This document shows, one piece after another, positions 23,436 through 37,055 of a stretch of DNA of 64,000 nt; within the stretch, counting starts at the first letter, position 1; each line of letters opens with the position of its first letter. A program made the position numbers and the translations under genes. The notes beneath the pieces were generated by a model. The model was not told the origin of the DNA. It was given only the letters and a program-made list of their open reading frames with translations, and searched no databases. Origin of the DNA: Diabrotica undecimpunctata (Eukaryota; Arthropoda; Insecta; Coleoptera; Chrysomelidae); NCBI RefSeq assembly GCF_040954645.1, contig NC_092805.1, positions 75,176,564 to 75,240,563 of the forward strand. Reading direction: 5' to 3'.

Positions 23436-24099
23436 AGTTATTTAAAAAAAAATAAAAAATTTAAAAATTTATAAAAAGAATTAAAAATTTAAAAACTTAT
23501 AGATTATTTTTCTGAGTGTAGTCTAAATTAGTATTACTGTGAACGAGGTTGTGGTCGCTTTTAATTCGCAAATCTTATCTCTTTATATTACAACAATATA
23601 ATAAGTACAATAATATCTCAGAATAAAGCAAAATATCCTACTAAAAGATTTTGATTTTTAACATTCAATTTAAAATATTATAGTCAATTATCAACTATCA
23701 TTATCAAAATCAAAAGTCCTCACATCAACAGAGTAAAGTTAAATCAACAAATAATTACAAATACTTTTGTTTGTTTAAAAGTTCTTTTCTTAATGTTCAC
23801 AATTCATGATAAAAAAAATAATCTTCGCACGATCTATTAAAGGAACAAAGTCACCTGATCATTTGTCATCATCCAGTGGGTCCAAACATCCATAAACCAT
23901 AAATTAATCTTATCGTCGTCGTCTGCAACGTCGTCAATAGTCACGCCACTTCAGCCTCTTGGCATATTATGTTACAACAGTCACTTCGTCGTTGATTCGA
24001 TTTTCACAAACTGCGTCTTTTATAATCTTGCTTCCATAATTAGCGGCACAAATAAACGTTACTGTCTCTTTCGAAATAATCCCGGTTGAGCCCCCAAAA
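23436..24099 (-). other. Element G leader
   Basis: About 660 bp between the 5' LTR/primer-binding site and the DEK-like ORF. AT-rich, no ORF; likely untranslated leader and packaging region. Confidence 0.5.
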
Positions 24100-24531
24100 T
24101 GTAGGTCTAATTAAGTTCTTTTATTATTTGAAGAGGGTTAACGTTATATTAAAAGTCCGCGATCTATGCGAGAAGTCTTTATTATATAGAATACACTGTA
24201 ACGATGTTATTTACATTTACAATACACAAGATTACGGATAATTGTCTGCGACCTGCGAATTAAAATATCGAACACCCCCGTCGTTAATTGGTTTCGTCTT
24301 TTCGTCTTTTTCGGCGTGCACGATAATTTAAGTATACTCAGTTCGGGCGACAAAAATCGAATCCCCCGGCTCAGGAGGAATGTGTGTTCTCGTCTACATA
24401 TCTCCTGTCCCCCCTTCGCCTCTGAATCCCGTCTCCCTTATAGCGACTTAAGCATATTGTTTAAGTGGTTCTTTGCAGTGGCGTAACTAATGAATAAAAC
24501 TATGCTAATTACTTATAGTACGAAATATTCC

Positions 24532-24535
<4 letters not shown>
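24100..24535 (-). repeat. Element G 5' LTR
   Basis: 436 bp with intact TGTAGG...CCTACA ends; followed on the right by (TA)n. Confidence 0.9.

Positions 24536-24580
<45 letters not shown>
24536..24580. repeat. (TA)n microsatellite
   Basis: TA array adjoining element G. Confidence 0.95.
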
Positions 24581-24582
<2 letters not shown>

Positions 24583-24639
24583 TATATAAGTAAAAGGTAT
24601 AACTAAACCTTTATTTAAAATCAATGCAGCTGGATTAAC

Positions 24640-25970
24640 TTTCTAAATAAACTAAACAATAGTAAAATCATTTAACAAATTTCCATTTAATCATGAAGAT
24701 GAACTGTATTTTTCTTTTACAATTAACGAACTGGATTTAGCGATTAAAAATAGTAGGAATACTGCGGCCAGGTTAGATGGCTTTACCTATAAAATAATTT
24801 ATAACTTATTCTACTTCTGCTAAAAATTTGTTTTGCAATTTATTAATGACTGGTGAAGGAAACAAAACTATTCTGAGTGCTTCAAAAATATTTTAATTTC
24901 CCTCATACTTAAACCTTATAAAGATCTAGAAAATCCATCATCATACCGTCCAATCTCGTTAATATTATGTATCACCAAAACATTCGAAAGATTAATTAAC
25001 AACAACAACAACATTTTGTTGAATATAAATCCCTATTACCAAGCATTTAATATGGTTTTCGTAGATTACGAGGAACAATCGATGCTGTGAGTAATTTATT
25101 TTCAGATAAACAAATTCAGAAACCTATATACATTATGTTTATTTATAGATCTATCAAGGACCTATGATGGAGTTGACCTAAATATTTTAGCAAAAAAATG
25201 GAAAATATTGGAAATAATGATGCTGTATGTGCCAATATTATAAGTCTCTTTCATAATAGAAAAATTATACGTGATCATAATAACGTATTACATGGTCCAC
25301 ACACAGTATGTAACGGTTTATCTCAGGGATCCGTATTGAGCCCTGTTTTATTTAATATTTACACTGCAGATCTGCATACGTACGTAAATGACAAATTCAA
25401 CATGTTACAATACACGGATGATTTATGTTTTTACTTCAGCCATGGTTCATATGAGAAATATTTAGATGACTTAAAAGAATGTATGCAGTTGCTGATAAGT
25501 TGGTTTAATTATATTGGATTTAGTGTTTTTCAAGATAAGACTGCTTTTTTAAAAGATGCGAAAAAGTCATAAACCTGCTAAAAGTAGTTTCCAAGAAAAA
25601 ATGGGGAGCTGATGTAACTGTATCGTATACATTCTACAAGGCATATATTCGTTCCATATTGTGCTATGACTGTACATTATATGGGGCAACATCTAAAACG
25701 AATCTAATAACTATCGATCGGATACAATACAAGGCTTAAAAAATTTGTATGGTCTAATGTTGTCATCGCCTAACCAAGCAGTTTTTAGCTGAAAACCAAA
25801 TAATTAAATACAGAGCATTTAATACGAATATTTCCAAAAGATAGCTTTTATTAATACTTATTGGCAAATAAAAAACTCCCCTACCTTAACAGAGGGCTTT
25901 ATTAATACCACTCATGACAAAATTTTTAGTTCCAAATAGTTCCAAATATCAAATATATGAATAGAGTTAT
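24640..25970 (+). pseudogene. Jockey-like LINE ORF2 relic
   Basis: RT N-terminal ELDLAIKNSRNTAARLDGFTYKII and PSSYRPISL (about 24740-24960). RT core LSQGSVLSPVLFNIYTADL and the catalytic QYTDDLCFY box fall within the open piece 25198-25572. The C-terminal KKKWGADVTVSYTFYKAYIRSILCYD region follows (about 25595-25690). Stops and shifts throughout. It is bounded by (TA)n arrays at both ends. Confidence 0.75.
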
Positions 25971-26048
25971 CAAAGTATCATATTTCGGCCAACCATTATA
26001 CACCCGGAATATACTGAAAACGCTAATTTAAATAATAATACTCACAGT

Positions 26049-26071
26049 ATATATGTATATATGTATATATG

Positions 26072-26137
<66 letters not shown>

Positions 26138-26143
26138 TATATA
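26049..26143. repeat. (TA)n microsatellite with TATG interruptions
   Basis: Immediately precedes the 5' LTR of element B; the final TATA is compatible with its 4-bp target duplication. Confidence 0.95.
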
Positions 26144-26350
26144 GAAATGCAATCCTCAGCGACCCAAGCCGACCGATGACCCGGAAGCAGACTCAGCATA
26201 ACCGAACTAATAAGTAGATTCAACATCCATTTTTCAACGTTCTTTTTAATTTGTAATTCAATTGTTAAACAAAAGTTCCATAATTTATAATTTGTGATTT
26301 CTCAAATAAAACCTTTTTTAAAATACAAGTTTAAGTGCTCCCAACATTTC
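26144..26350 (+). repeat. Element B 5' LTR
   Basis: 207 bp, followed directly by the primer-binding-site-like TGGCGCTGCGAACAGG at 26351. Confidence 0.95.
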
Positions 26351-26451
26351 TGGCGCTGCGAACAGGATTCTACGTACAGAAACCACCCGTTTCCTGGTCA
26401 ACTTCAGTTGTTCGACGAGAATCCATTGAACCTGGGATCAGAAGGAAGAGC

Positions 26452-26485
26452 ATGCAGAGAACATCATTCATGATCGTCATCCTGT
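26452..26485 (+). promoter_or_regulatory. Element B env leader mini-exon and splice donor
   Basis: ATG at 26452, ten hydrophobic-rich codons plus two bases, then donor CCT|GTAAGT (GT at 26484-26485). The matching acceptor TTCTTTACAG ends at 31236 and gives the env frame. Same 32-nt length as in element A. The short peptide, read in phase with the env exon, is hydrophobic as expected for a signal peptide. Confidence 0.6.
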
Positions 26486-26508
26486 AAGTCAATTTTCCTT
26501 TTTCCTTT

Positions 26509-27759
26509 ATGAGCATTTTAAACGATATTTCTAGAAATAATTTAGAAGTTTTATTTGAAAATCTTATCTTAGATACTACTAGTTCTAGTTCTAAATATAA
26601 TATTCGTAATTCTAAAAAATCTTTAACTAAATCAAAAATGCCTATGTCAAACGCTGATATTTCTAGCCTATGCGCTACTTTGCCTGAATTTTCTACTGGA
26701 GATAATCTCTCCACATTTATTAAATCTGTTGATAATTTAATTGTATTTTTGGGTACACAAGATATTACCCAGCCACAAGAATTTGTTTTAAATGCCAATA
26801 TCGCTTCTCGTATCAAGGGCGAACCTAGAGATTTTTTGAATTATTCCAATAAAACTATTTAGACTGAAATTCGGCCTGCTTTACTCGCTAAATATGGCGA
26901 TAGACGTTCCGAAGAAATTTTAGTGAATCAATTATCTACTACGGTACAAAAACATAACGAAAACTACGACCAATATCACCAAAGGGTTTCCAATAACTTA
27001 AATGATCTTTTACAGCATATCTCTCTTAATGAAAATCCTGCCACAGTTGCCTTCAAAACCCCTTATTTTAGGAATATTGCTCTTAAAACATTTTGTACCG
27101 GCATAAATGACCCCTATTGTGAATATTTGTCTCATTTTCAAATTAATTCTCTCGAAGAAGCCCTCCAAAAATGCATTTCGTATGACAATCATAGAAGTCA
27201 ACAACAGTACATGAACTTCTTAAAAGGTCAACAAAACAAGCGACCTAATACATTCAGACAGAAACCACATAATTCAAATCAAAATAATTCAGATAGGTTT
27301 AATAATAGAGCCAACAATCAGCCCAATTTTCAAAATAACTTCATGTACCCCCCTCGTAATATGCAAGAGCCCACATTCAATTTTCCACGACAACCTAATT
27401 ATAATTTTTCAGAAAGAAATCCTCCACAGGCTAATCAAGCCAGCCCTCCTAGAAATTATTCTCAGCCCAATAACTTTGGCAATAATCCAAATTTCAGAAA
27501 ACCTCTCCCAAAAAATCTGTATAATAGACGAAATATTCCAAATCAAAATCAAAATTAAACTTCTCCTATGAGTGGTGTACAAACAATATCAAGCAATCAA
27601 CCCATGACTGTTTCTACAAGAAGAACTCACAATTTTAACGTACATACTAATATTGACGAAAATCCCGAAAATTTCACACAAAATGTCGAAACAGACAGTT
27701 ACGAACATTCTCAGGATTTTCAATACGGCCTTTTCAAAGACGACCCACCTCTTCTATAA
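26509..27759 (+). pseudogene. Element B gag with in-frame TAG and TAA
   Basis: One reading frame from ATG 26509 to TAA 27757-27759, interrupted by TAG at 26860-26862 and TAA at 27556-27558. The N-terminal third is matrix/capsid-like. The region after the TAG (TEIRPALLAKYGDRRSEE to SLEEALQKCISYDNH) is clearly conserved with element A, mostly with synonymous changes. The C-terminal part is Asn/Gln/Pro-rich. The TAG is shared with A at the same codon; the TAA is not. Pol overlaps gag in the -1 frame around 27723-27759. I found no convincing slippery heptamer in this pair. Confidence 0.8.
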
Positions 27760-30700
27760 ATTTAAATAATATTAATAACTATCCCCGATTACCATACTTT
27801 ATCATGCCTAAAACTGGATTAAAAGTTTTAATCGATTCAGGAGGTTCTGATACAATTATTTCCCCTCAAGCTTTAAAATATTTTAATCCATCTCATATTT
27901 ATGAAAAACCATTTACATTAACTTCAATGAATGTGACTCGCAAATATTTTCAAAATATAAAAACTCCTTTACTCAAATATATGAACGTAAATTATATTAT
28001 TGATGCGCGAATTGCTGAATGGAATCGCGAATTTCATATTTTACTCGGCAATCGTGATTTAGAAAATTTACAAGCTGTTATTAATTATCAGACAAAAACG
28101 TTGACCCTTAAGAGTGTCGGTGTCATAATTCCATTTCAAACACTGTATAACAAAAGTCCAGTAGACGTTGCGGAAGGTGAAATATTATTCCCTGAAACCA
28201 GAATTAATCACGTAGTTATACCAGAGTCCATTCACATTGCGAAAGACAATTACATAGATAATATTTCTCTCTGTAATCATATTCAACTCGAACCCATCCA
28301 TGTAGAAAAATTAAATAATTATGAAGTTTCAAATGGCCCAACAAACTTTAATCCTTCTGTTATTAGAACTAGTCATTTAAATTTAGAAGAAAAAGATAAA
28401 ATTTTAAAATTGTGCAAAAGATACAAAGACATTTTTTATGATGATAAAAATAAGTTAACTTTTACTTCTGGCATTAAACATGAAATTAGAACGCGAGATG
28501 AAAATCCTATTTATGTAAGAGGATTTAGGCATCCAAAAAAGATGCAAGAAGAAATTACAAAACAAGTAAATAAATTATTAGATAATGATATTATTAGACC
28601 TTCCATATCGCCGTTTTCTGCTCCTGTCTGGATCGTACCGAAAAAAGCCGATGCATCCGGAGAGCAAAAATTCAGGATGGTAATTGATTATCGTAAACTA
28701 AACGAAAATACGATAGATGATAAATACCCTTTGCCCAAAATTGACGAGATATTAGACAATCTCGGTAAAGCCACATATTTCACAGTTCTCGATCTTGCTC
28801 AAGGTTTTCACCAAATCGAGGTACATCCCAATTCCATCGAGAAAACTGCCTTCACAGTTCCTCATGGTCATTTTGAATTTACAAGGATGCCGTTTGGTTT
28901 AAAAAATGCCCCAAGCACTTTCGAAAAATTGATGGACAATGTTCTTAGACCTTTTCTTCATAAATTTTGTTTTGTATATATGGACGATGTTATTATATTT
29001 TCTAAGTCTTTACATGAACATCTTGTTCATATTGCTACAATATTCGATACATTCCGAAAAAATAATTTGAAAGTACAATTGGATAAATCAGAATTCCTCA
29101 CAAAAGAAGTCGCTCTTCTTGGTCACTTAGTAACCGCTGATGGTATTAAACCAAATCCTAGTAAAATAGAAGCTATCCAAAAATTTCCATTGCCAAAATC
29201 AGTCAAAGAAATCAAATCCTTCTTAGGTCTTATAGGATATTATCGTAGATTTATACCAAATTTTGCGAAAATTACATCTCCTCTTTCCAGATGTACTCGC
29301 AAAGGAGCTGTAGTCGATATTAAGAATCCTAATTATTTAGAATCATTTGAAAAATGCAAACAATTAATAACCAATGCCCCTGTACTCCAATATCCAGATT
29401 TTTCAAAACCTTTTGTTCTCACTACTGATGCTTCCAATGTAGCTATTGGTTCTGTGCTTTCTCAAAACAGTCATCCAATCGCGTATTACTCTCGAACTCT
29501 AAATTCAGCTGAACAAGCTTACTCCACAATTGAAAAGGAACTCTTAGCCATTATAGATTCTTGCAAACATTTCCGTCCCTATTTATATGGCCAAAGATTC
29601 TTGGTCGAAACGGACCATAATCCCCTTGTCTGGATCTATAAAATTAAAGATCCTACGTCTAGATTAGCTCGTTGGAGACTAAAACTTGATGAATATAATT
29701 TTGATGTAAAATATAAGAAAGGAAAGGAAAATCAAGTTGCTGACGCCCTTTCTAGAGTACAAATTAATGCTTTAAGTACCAGTTCAAATTGTGCCGAACC
29801 TTCAGATATTGACGAACAGTTCGACCCAGACGAATTTCTGGAACAATATGACCGACTGCAAAATTGTGACGATACGCAACACACTGCAGTTGAAAATCCC
29901 ATTTCTGGAATCCAAACTTCTGAAGAACCAATTAATATGTCGACAAATCAAATTATAATTACTGAAAACTCCGAAAAATTCGATTTAGTTTATCGAAAAA
30001 TATTTAATAAACATAGATACAATGTAAATGTCACAGAAGATTGGAAAACAGAAATACCAGAATCTTTCAAAAATATTTTAAGACCCAATCAAAAATTTGC
30101 CATAAAAGTATTTCATGAATTTAGACCTTTTATTTGCAACTACTTTAGAGAAAATATAGACTCAACCGTTAAAACATTTTTCTGCAATAAAATACTGCAA
30201 GACATTGAAGAAGAAGAAAGACAAATCGAATGCGTAAAGAAATACCATACCGAGAATCATAACGGTATCGTAGAAACCTACAAACATTTAAAAAATAAAT
30301 TTTACTGGCCTAATATGCAAACTACTATTTCAAACTATATTAATCAATGCGAAATTTGCCTTAAAAATAAGTATGAAAGACGACCCTACAAACTTCCACA
30401 GTTAGGACCTTTACTTGGTCAAAAACCTTTTGATATCATACACATAGATTTATTCCATTGCAACAAAAATCTCTATTTGACAGTTATTGATTAATTCTCA
30501 AAGTACGGGCAGTGTTACAAAATACCTGACAAAACTTCGTTGTCAATCCTCAGCAAACTCAGACACTACTTCTCACACCACAACTATCCCAAAAAAAATA
30601 GTATGCGACAGTGGTACAGAATTTAATTCCGCCATAATTAAAGAATTCATGAATCTTCACAAAATTGAACTACATTTCACTACAGTAAATAATTCATCTT

Positions 30701-31287
30701 CGAACTCCCCTGTAGAACGATTTCATTCCACCCTTATCGAAAAGCTTCGAACTTTAAAAGACCAAAATCCAAATGATCCATTAGATGATATCTTCACCCA
30801 TGCTGTATTAATTTATAATCAATCAATCCATAGTGCCACGAATTATTCCCCTTTTTCTATTCTTTACGGTCCCTATGGCGAATAAATACACTTCGATTTT
30901 GATCTTCCGGTATATGAAACCTATAACCAAAGACACAAAGATGAACTTCAACCTTTTATAGAATACTTATATAAAAAACAAAAAGAAAAAAGACAAAACA
31001 TACTTGACAAAGCTAACGAGACTGCCGAAGAGATACCCGAAATAAATCTTGCAAATCCCCTGTACGTAACTAAGAAAAAACATCGACCTAAATTACAAAA
31101 TCCCTATTCTACATTACGTCCCGATAAACAAATTAAGACAAAATTAGTCGGTAAAACTGACAAACAAAACGAAACAAGTACTCACTTGAAATTTGCAAAA
31201 AGACCTCGAAAACTCATAGACAAAACTTCTTTACAGGACGATCCTATCCCTGGGACATCTTCTCAAGATCCAACAAATTCCGAATAA
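27723..31287 (+). pseudogene. Element B pol (PR-RT-RNase H-integrase)
   Basis: An 896-codon open piece (27804-30494) covers PR (VLIDSGGSDTII), RT ([41 protein letters not shown]), RNase H (VLTTDASN, STIEKELLAI, TDHNPLVW, VADALSR) and the integrase zinc region (KKYHTENHNG...CEICLKNKYE) up to the first catalytic Asp (IHIDLF). A TAA then replaces a Ser codon at about 30492. A one-base A insertion at about 30598 shifts the remaining DDE core (VCDSGTEF, SPVERFHSTLIE), and another TAA lies at about 30883. The frame ends at 31285-31287, overlapping env. Confidence 0.9.
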
Positions 31288-32777
31288 TGGTTATTTTGCT
31301 GAAGAAGTTGGAAAATCCAGAGAAACCTCACATTTCCACAGACATATCTTGCACATAAATTTACAAACATTAGAGGAGACCTTAGAAAGAGATCCTATTT
31401 ACTATTTTAAAACCCCTATTAAAAATGGACCCCTGTCCTCATTGTATTCCCAGTATAATCATTTACATAACCTAGCTAAAGACAATTTACATAAAATAAC
31501 TAGAAAACAGAAAAAAGGACTTTTTAATTTTCTTGGTACAGCTATTAAATATGTAGCGGGTAATCCCGATAATTCAGATCTAGATATGTTAAGAACACAC
31601 ATTACAGCTATTGAACTTAAAGAAAATGAAATCATAAAAAAAATTTAACAATCAAATCTCATTTGGACAGTCAATTGATACGAGATTCGAGAAACTTATA
31701 AACAAAATTAATAATAATAGTTTCGTACTTCTATCCGCAGTTAATAAATTATCTGCCGATTTTGACGGTTATGTTGCTCTACATAATGAAATAATTAACC
31801 TTCAAAATATTAATGAATTTCTCATGAAACTTATCAGAACAATCACTTTATCTCATTTAGATATTCCAAATATTGAATTATTTACATTAAATGAACTCGA
31901 AAGTTTAAAACAAAATCTTCTTCAAATTTATTCAAGAAATGCCCTCCTCATCGATGATAATCATCCTTATGAACTTATAGAAGCATCTAAAGCCCTTGTT
32001 TGTGTCACTTCTCAAACAATGCTCATAATAATAAAAATCCCTATCCTAGACATTAACCTATACCTCACCTATAGAATTTATCCTATCCCTAATTCAGATC
32101 ACATTATGATATTGCCACCCACACATTTCTATGCTAACAATAAATGGTACGAAGACTGTAAGGGACATGCTGAATACATAGTTTGTACGAAATTGATCAA
32201 ATCAAGATGCTCCATACCCAATGTTCAAAATTGCACTAAAGTCGTTGTCACAGAAAACTTCTTTCAAGAAACCAATAAAGTAATATTATTAGGAGTAGTC
32301 AATCCAATAAAGATTGAAGAAGAAAAAGTCATAAAAAGTAGTATCCTAATGACGGACGCACCAATTACCATAGAAGGAACCAAATTTAATAGAAAGACTA
32401 CACAAGAAATCTCCATCCCAGAAGTCGTTCCCATAAAATTGATACCAGAGCATAAGATTCAAATTGAAAAACTTAAAATTCCAGAGACCCATGGCCAGCT
32501 TCAGCCAATAGAAACATTGGACCTTCTTCCACAAATTTCAACGGGACTTGGCACCACTAGTTTAATTTTAATAGCTTTCCTCTTATTATTCATTTTTATT
32601 TTTCTAATAAAAAAGAAAAAAAGAATTTCCAGACTACTTTTTGGACCCAAACTACAGCCAGCCCAAATTCAAATCCTGGATCAGCTCATCGCAGAAGTTT
32701 CCCAGACTTCGAGGACGAAGTCAATTCCAGAGGAGGAAGGAGAAATGCAATCCTCAGCGACCCAAGCCGACCGATGA
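31237..32777 (+). pseudogene. Element B env (F-like), frameshifted
   Basis: Homologue of the element A Env. After the acceptor (AG at 31235-31236) the frame is open to a stop at 31646-31648, caused by one extra A in an A-run at about 31636-31643. The rest is open in the shifted frame (31824-32777) and reads into the 3' LTR. The furin-type site of A appears here as RKQKK before GLFNFLGTAIKYVAGN, so the final Arg is missing. The C-terminus has a transmembrane segment (about 32545-32610), a basic stop-transfer and a tail ending with a conserved LQPAQIQILDQLIAEV helix. Confidence 0.85.
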
Positions 32778-32943
32778 CCCGGAAGCAGACTCAGCATAAC
32801 CGAACTAATAAGTAGATGCAACATCCATTTTTCAACGTTCTTTTTAATTTGTAATTCAATTGTTAAACAAAAGTTCCATAATTTATAATTTGTGATTTCT
32901 CAAATAAAACCTTTTTTAAAATACAAGTTTAAGTGCTCCCAAC

Positions 32944-32948
<5 letters not shown>
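32742..32948 (+). repeat. Element B 3' LTR
   Basis: 207 bp, preceded by the purine tract GAGGAGGAAGGA. Confidence 0.95.
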
Positions 32949-33023
<75 letters not shown>

Positions 33024-33036
33024 ATATATGTATATG
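32949..33036. repeat. (TA)n/(TG)n microsatellite
   Basis: Pure TA followed by a short GTGTGTG run, downstream flank of element B. Confidence 0.95.
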
Positions 33037-33388
33037 AGTTAATACTCACAACCACATTGAATGCTTTTGGAAAAAATGTAACTAAAATATTTAGAGATTT
33101 TGTTGCTGAAACAGAAAATGCTGCAACAAGTGCAGCATTTTTTGTTCCACACATCAACCATATCGAAAATTGTAGACAGCATATCCACTCTCTATTTACA
33201 GTGCCGAGTCTTTGTCGATACAAAAAGCTAACTATGGTGCACACTAAATCCAGTTCAACCGGTCTCCATTATATCAGATTCAAAGTCAGTTTAGCAAGCA
33301 ATTGAAGGATCTCCAATAAATATTTATAATCAAGAATAAATTTTTGAAATTAAAAACTTATTGTATTAAGTAAGTCAACAAAATAAAA

Positions 33389-33939
33389 AAATAATTCTCA
33401 TATGGGTAAAAGGTCACAGCGGTATTTTAGGTAATGAAAGGGTGGATTCTGAAGCAAAAGAAACTTGTAAATCAGATAAATTTGTAGAAATCTTTTCTTA
33501 TACCGACTTAACTACTAAATTAAAAAAATCTATTAAAGACAGATGGTCAGAATCTTACAATAATTTTAGCAAGACATCGAAAAATCTTTATTTCCATTTT
33601 TACCCACAGCTTTCAAATAAAATACCGGATATCACTTTTGACTATATAAAAAGATATACTTTAACACTTCATAAATTAGGGATAGTACACTCCCCGTTCT
33701 GTGACTGTGCCAACATGTCCATAGGTGACATTACCACCGACGGTGACGTTATGTGATTGTGACAACCACATGTTTCTGGAGTGTAAAAAAATGGCACGAC
33801 TATCTCTAAACTATATAATTCTTTAATAGAATACAACACTCCTCCCCCTCTCAATATTGGTTCCTTGTTATCAAGTCATAATAAACGCGTTTTCGATGCA
33901 GTAATAAATTTAGTTAAAGAAGCTAAAATCGATATTTAA
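33389..33939 (+). pseudogene. I/Jockey-like LINE C-terminus with RNase H motif
   Basis: Frame starts IILIWVKGHSGILGNERVDSEAK, the RNase H end of LINE ORF2 proteins, then SIKDRWSESYNN. After one indel near 33750 a Cys-rich tail CDCDNHMFLEC follows, with the stop TAA at 33937-33939. RT and EN are absent: a 5'-truncated insertion. The upstream stretch 33037-33388 has no recognisable coding. Confidence 0.75.
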
Positions 33940-34027
33940 CTTACAGGCACGTAATATGTATATGTGTATGAATAAAAATGAATCCTATGGCTTAATAGAT
34001 TATGTCCAAGGCCATCCTCTTCCTCTA

Positions 34028-35718
<1,691 letters not shown>

Positions 35719-35783
<65 letters not shown>
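35719..35783. repeat. (TA)n microsatellite
   Basis: TA array at the 3' edge of solo LTR F1. Confidence 0.95.
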
Positions 35784-35784
<1 letters not shown>

Positions 35785-36654
35785 TCCATTCCATGAATAT
35801 ACGACTGTTTTAAATTCGCTTTAAGGTATCGATTTAAATGGTCTAATGTGCTGAATTGTACAATAGTAAATTCTCCCCATTTTCAAAATACTGTTATGAC
35901 AGATTTAAACCTTAGATTTAAATATGAAGTTATGATATAAATATATAGAGTTAATAGTTTATAGAACAGTAATTCAGATTTTGAAGTATATAATTACTAT
36001 CATTGAGTTTAGTATTGTAAACAAGTTGGTTTTTGAATTAAGTTATTTAAACGAAGTGTAACAATACTTAAGTGATCAAATAGTGTAATTTATTTTAGTC
36101 GAATATTCAATTAGTATTAAAAAAAACTTACTTATTCTCTTATTCTCCTAATCTCCTAAAACTATCATCAACGATCAGATTCACAGCCATAATCAGTCGG
36201 CGTTATATGAAACTGTATATAAATTTTCATTACTTTTTAATATCTGTAACGACTTGTTACTTCAACTATCAATAGCCGGTATGTTATACCCGTTACTTTC
36301 GGAACTTTTCAGAGTACATCCACTCAAAGCAAACAAATATTTAAAACTAACAAAGTGAAATATTAGATTCTTTTTCTGGTTTCTGAATCATCGATCTGCC
36401 AAGTTCTTCTCATTTATATTAAAAATAGTATATTTCTTTTTATTACAGTTGTAGTACCTAATAAAGTAATAAAATAGTGTAATATCAAAGAAACCCGGTA
36501 CGCCTCTTTGGTGTTTACATTTCACGGAATGCTTACCCAAATGTCTGTCATTATATTTATTTATAGTAGCGTTTGTGTAAAAAATTTTTTATTTTCGGAT
36601 TAAATTTCACAATAAATTTTGCATCTATCTAAACATCTATTAACTGAAATAATT
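35784..36654. other. No recognisable feature
   Basis: AT-rich DNA; no coding pattern or terminal repeats recognised. Confidence 0.35.
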
Positions 36655-37055
36655 TTATTTATTTTTATTTATATGTTTTATAACATATCCATCATAATTA
36701 TGTAAAAATTTTGCAAGTGGTTGATCTATGATCTTTATGTTTTTTAAGTGTATAATGAATTTATTTATTTTATTGGTAAATTTAGAGCAAGGGTTGGTAG
36801 AGAGAGGTTGATAGTATCTATCATCATCTAACAACGATTGACTGAGGTTAAGATATTGATCTCTATCCATGAGGACAGTGGCATTCCTTTTATCACTTGT
36901 AAGAACGAGAAGATTAGGGTGAGTTTTTAAAAACGATACCGTCTCCCTGTAAATCTTATCTAACTCCGATATGGGTTGTCTAGGGCGATTACTTAAAGTA
37001 ATTGTTCCTTTTGATTGATTTGTTTGGTAAAATTTTAAACTGAAATTAATTCATA
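36655..37055 (-). pseudogene. Penelope-like element RT N-terminal fragment
   Basis: Minus-strand frame: ISELDKIYRETVSFLKTHPNL, LVLTSDKRNATVLMDRDQYL, LLDDDRYYQPL. This matches the region just before the PLE RT fingers (typically LK-DKGN-TV-M). The open part with ATG is 36870-36655; the frame is open upstream to about 37050. Truncated on both sides. Confidence 0.7.

Larger units (their letters stand above)
19525..24535 (-). mobile_element. Element G: gypsy retrotransposon with a DEK-like ORF
   Basis: Two 436-bp LTRs, ends TGTAGG/CCTACA (19525-19960 is the 3' LTR, 24100-24535 the 5' LTR on the minus strand; the outer TG of the 3' LTR has become TA). The primer-binding site adjoining 24099 reads TTTGGGGGCTCAACCGGGAT on the minus strand, close to a tRNA-Pro-type site. 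Internal ORFs are a DEK-like protein and then pol lacking the protease active site. No capsid or nucleocapsid gag is recognisable. The purine tract AGGATGGCCGAA precedes the 3' LTR. (TA)n lies on both sides. Confidence 0.85.
26144..32948 (+). mobile_element. Element B: full-length errantivirus-like gypsy element
   Basis: 6805 bp with 207-bp LTRs that differ at one position (T/G, in GTAGATTC versus GTAGATGC). Termini GAAATG/CATTTC; flanked by TATA on both sides inside a (TA)n array. Gag, pol and env are all recognisable. Breaks: TAG 26860 and TAA 27556 in gag, TAA at about 30492 and 30883 in pol, a single-A insertion at about 30598 in integrase, and a single-A insertion at about 31640 in env. 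A young copy by LTR identity, yet coding-defective. Confidence 0.95.

Noticed and set aside
27681..27759. A slippery heptamer for the -1 gag-pol overlap of A and B
   Set aside because: No X XXY YYZ site in phase is shared by both; the overlap is long and I cannot choose a site.
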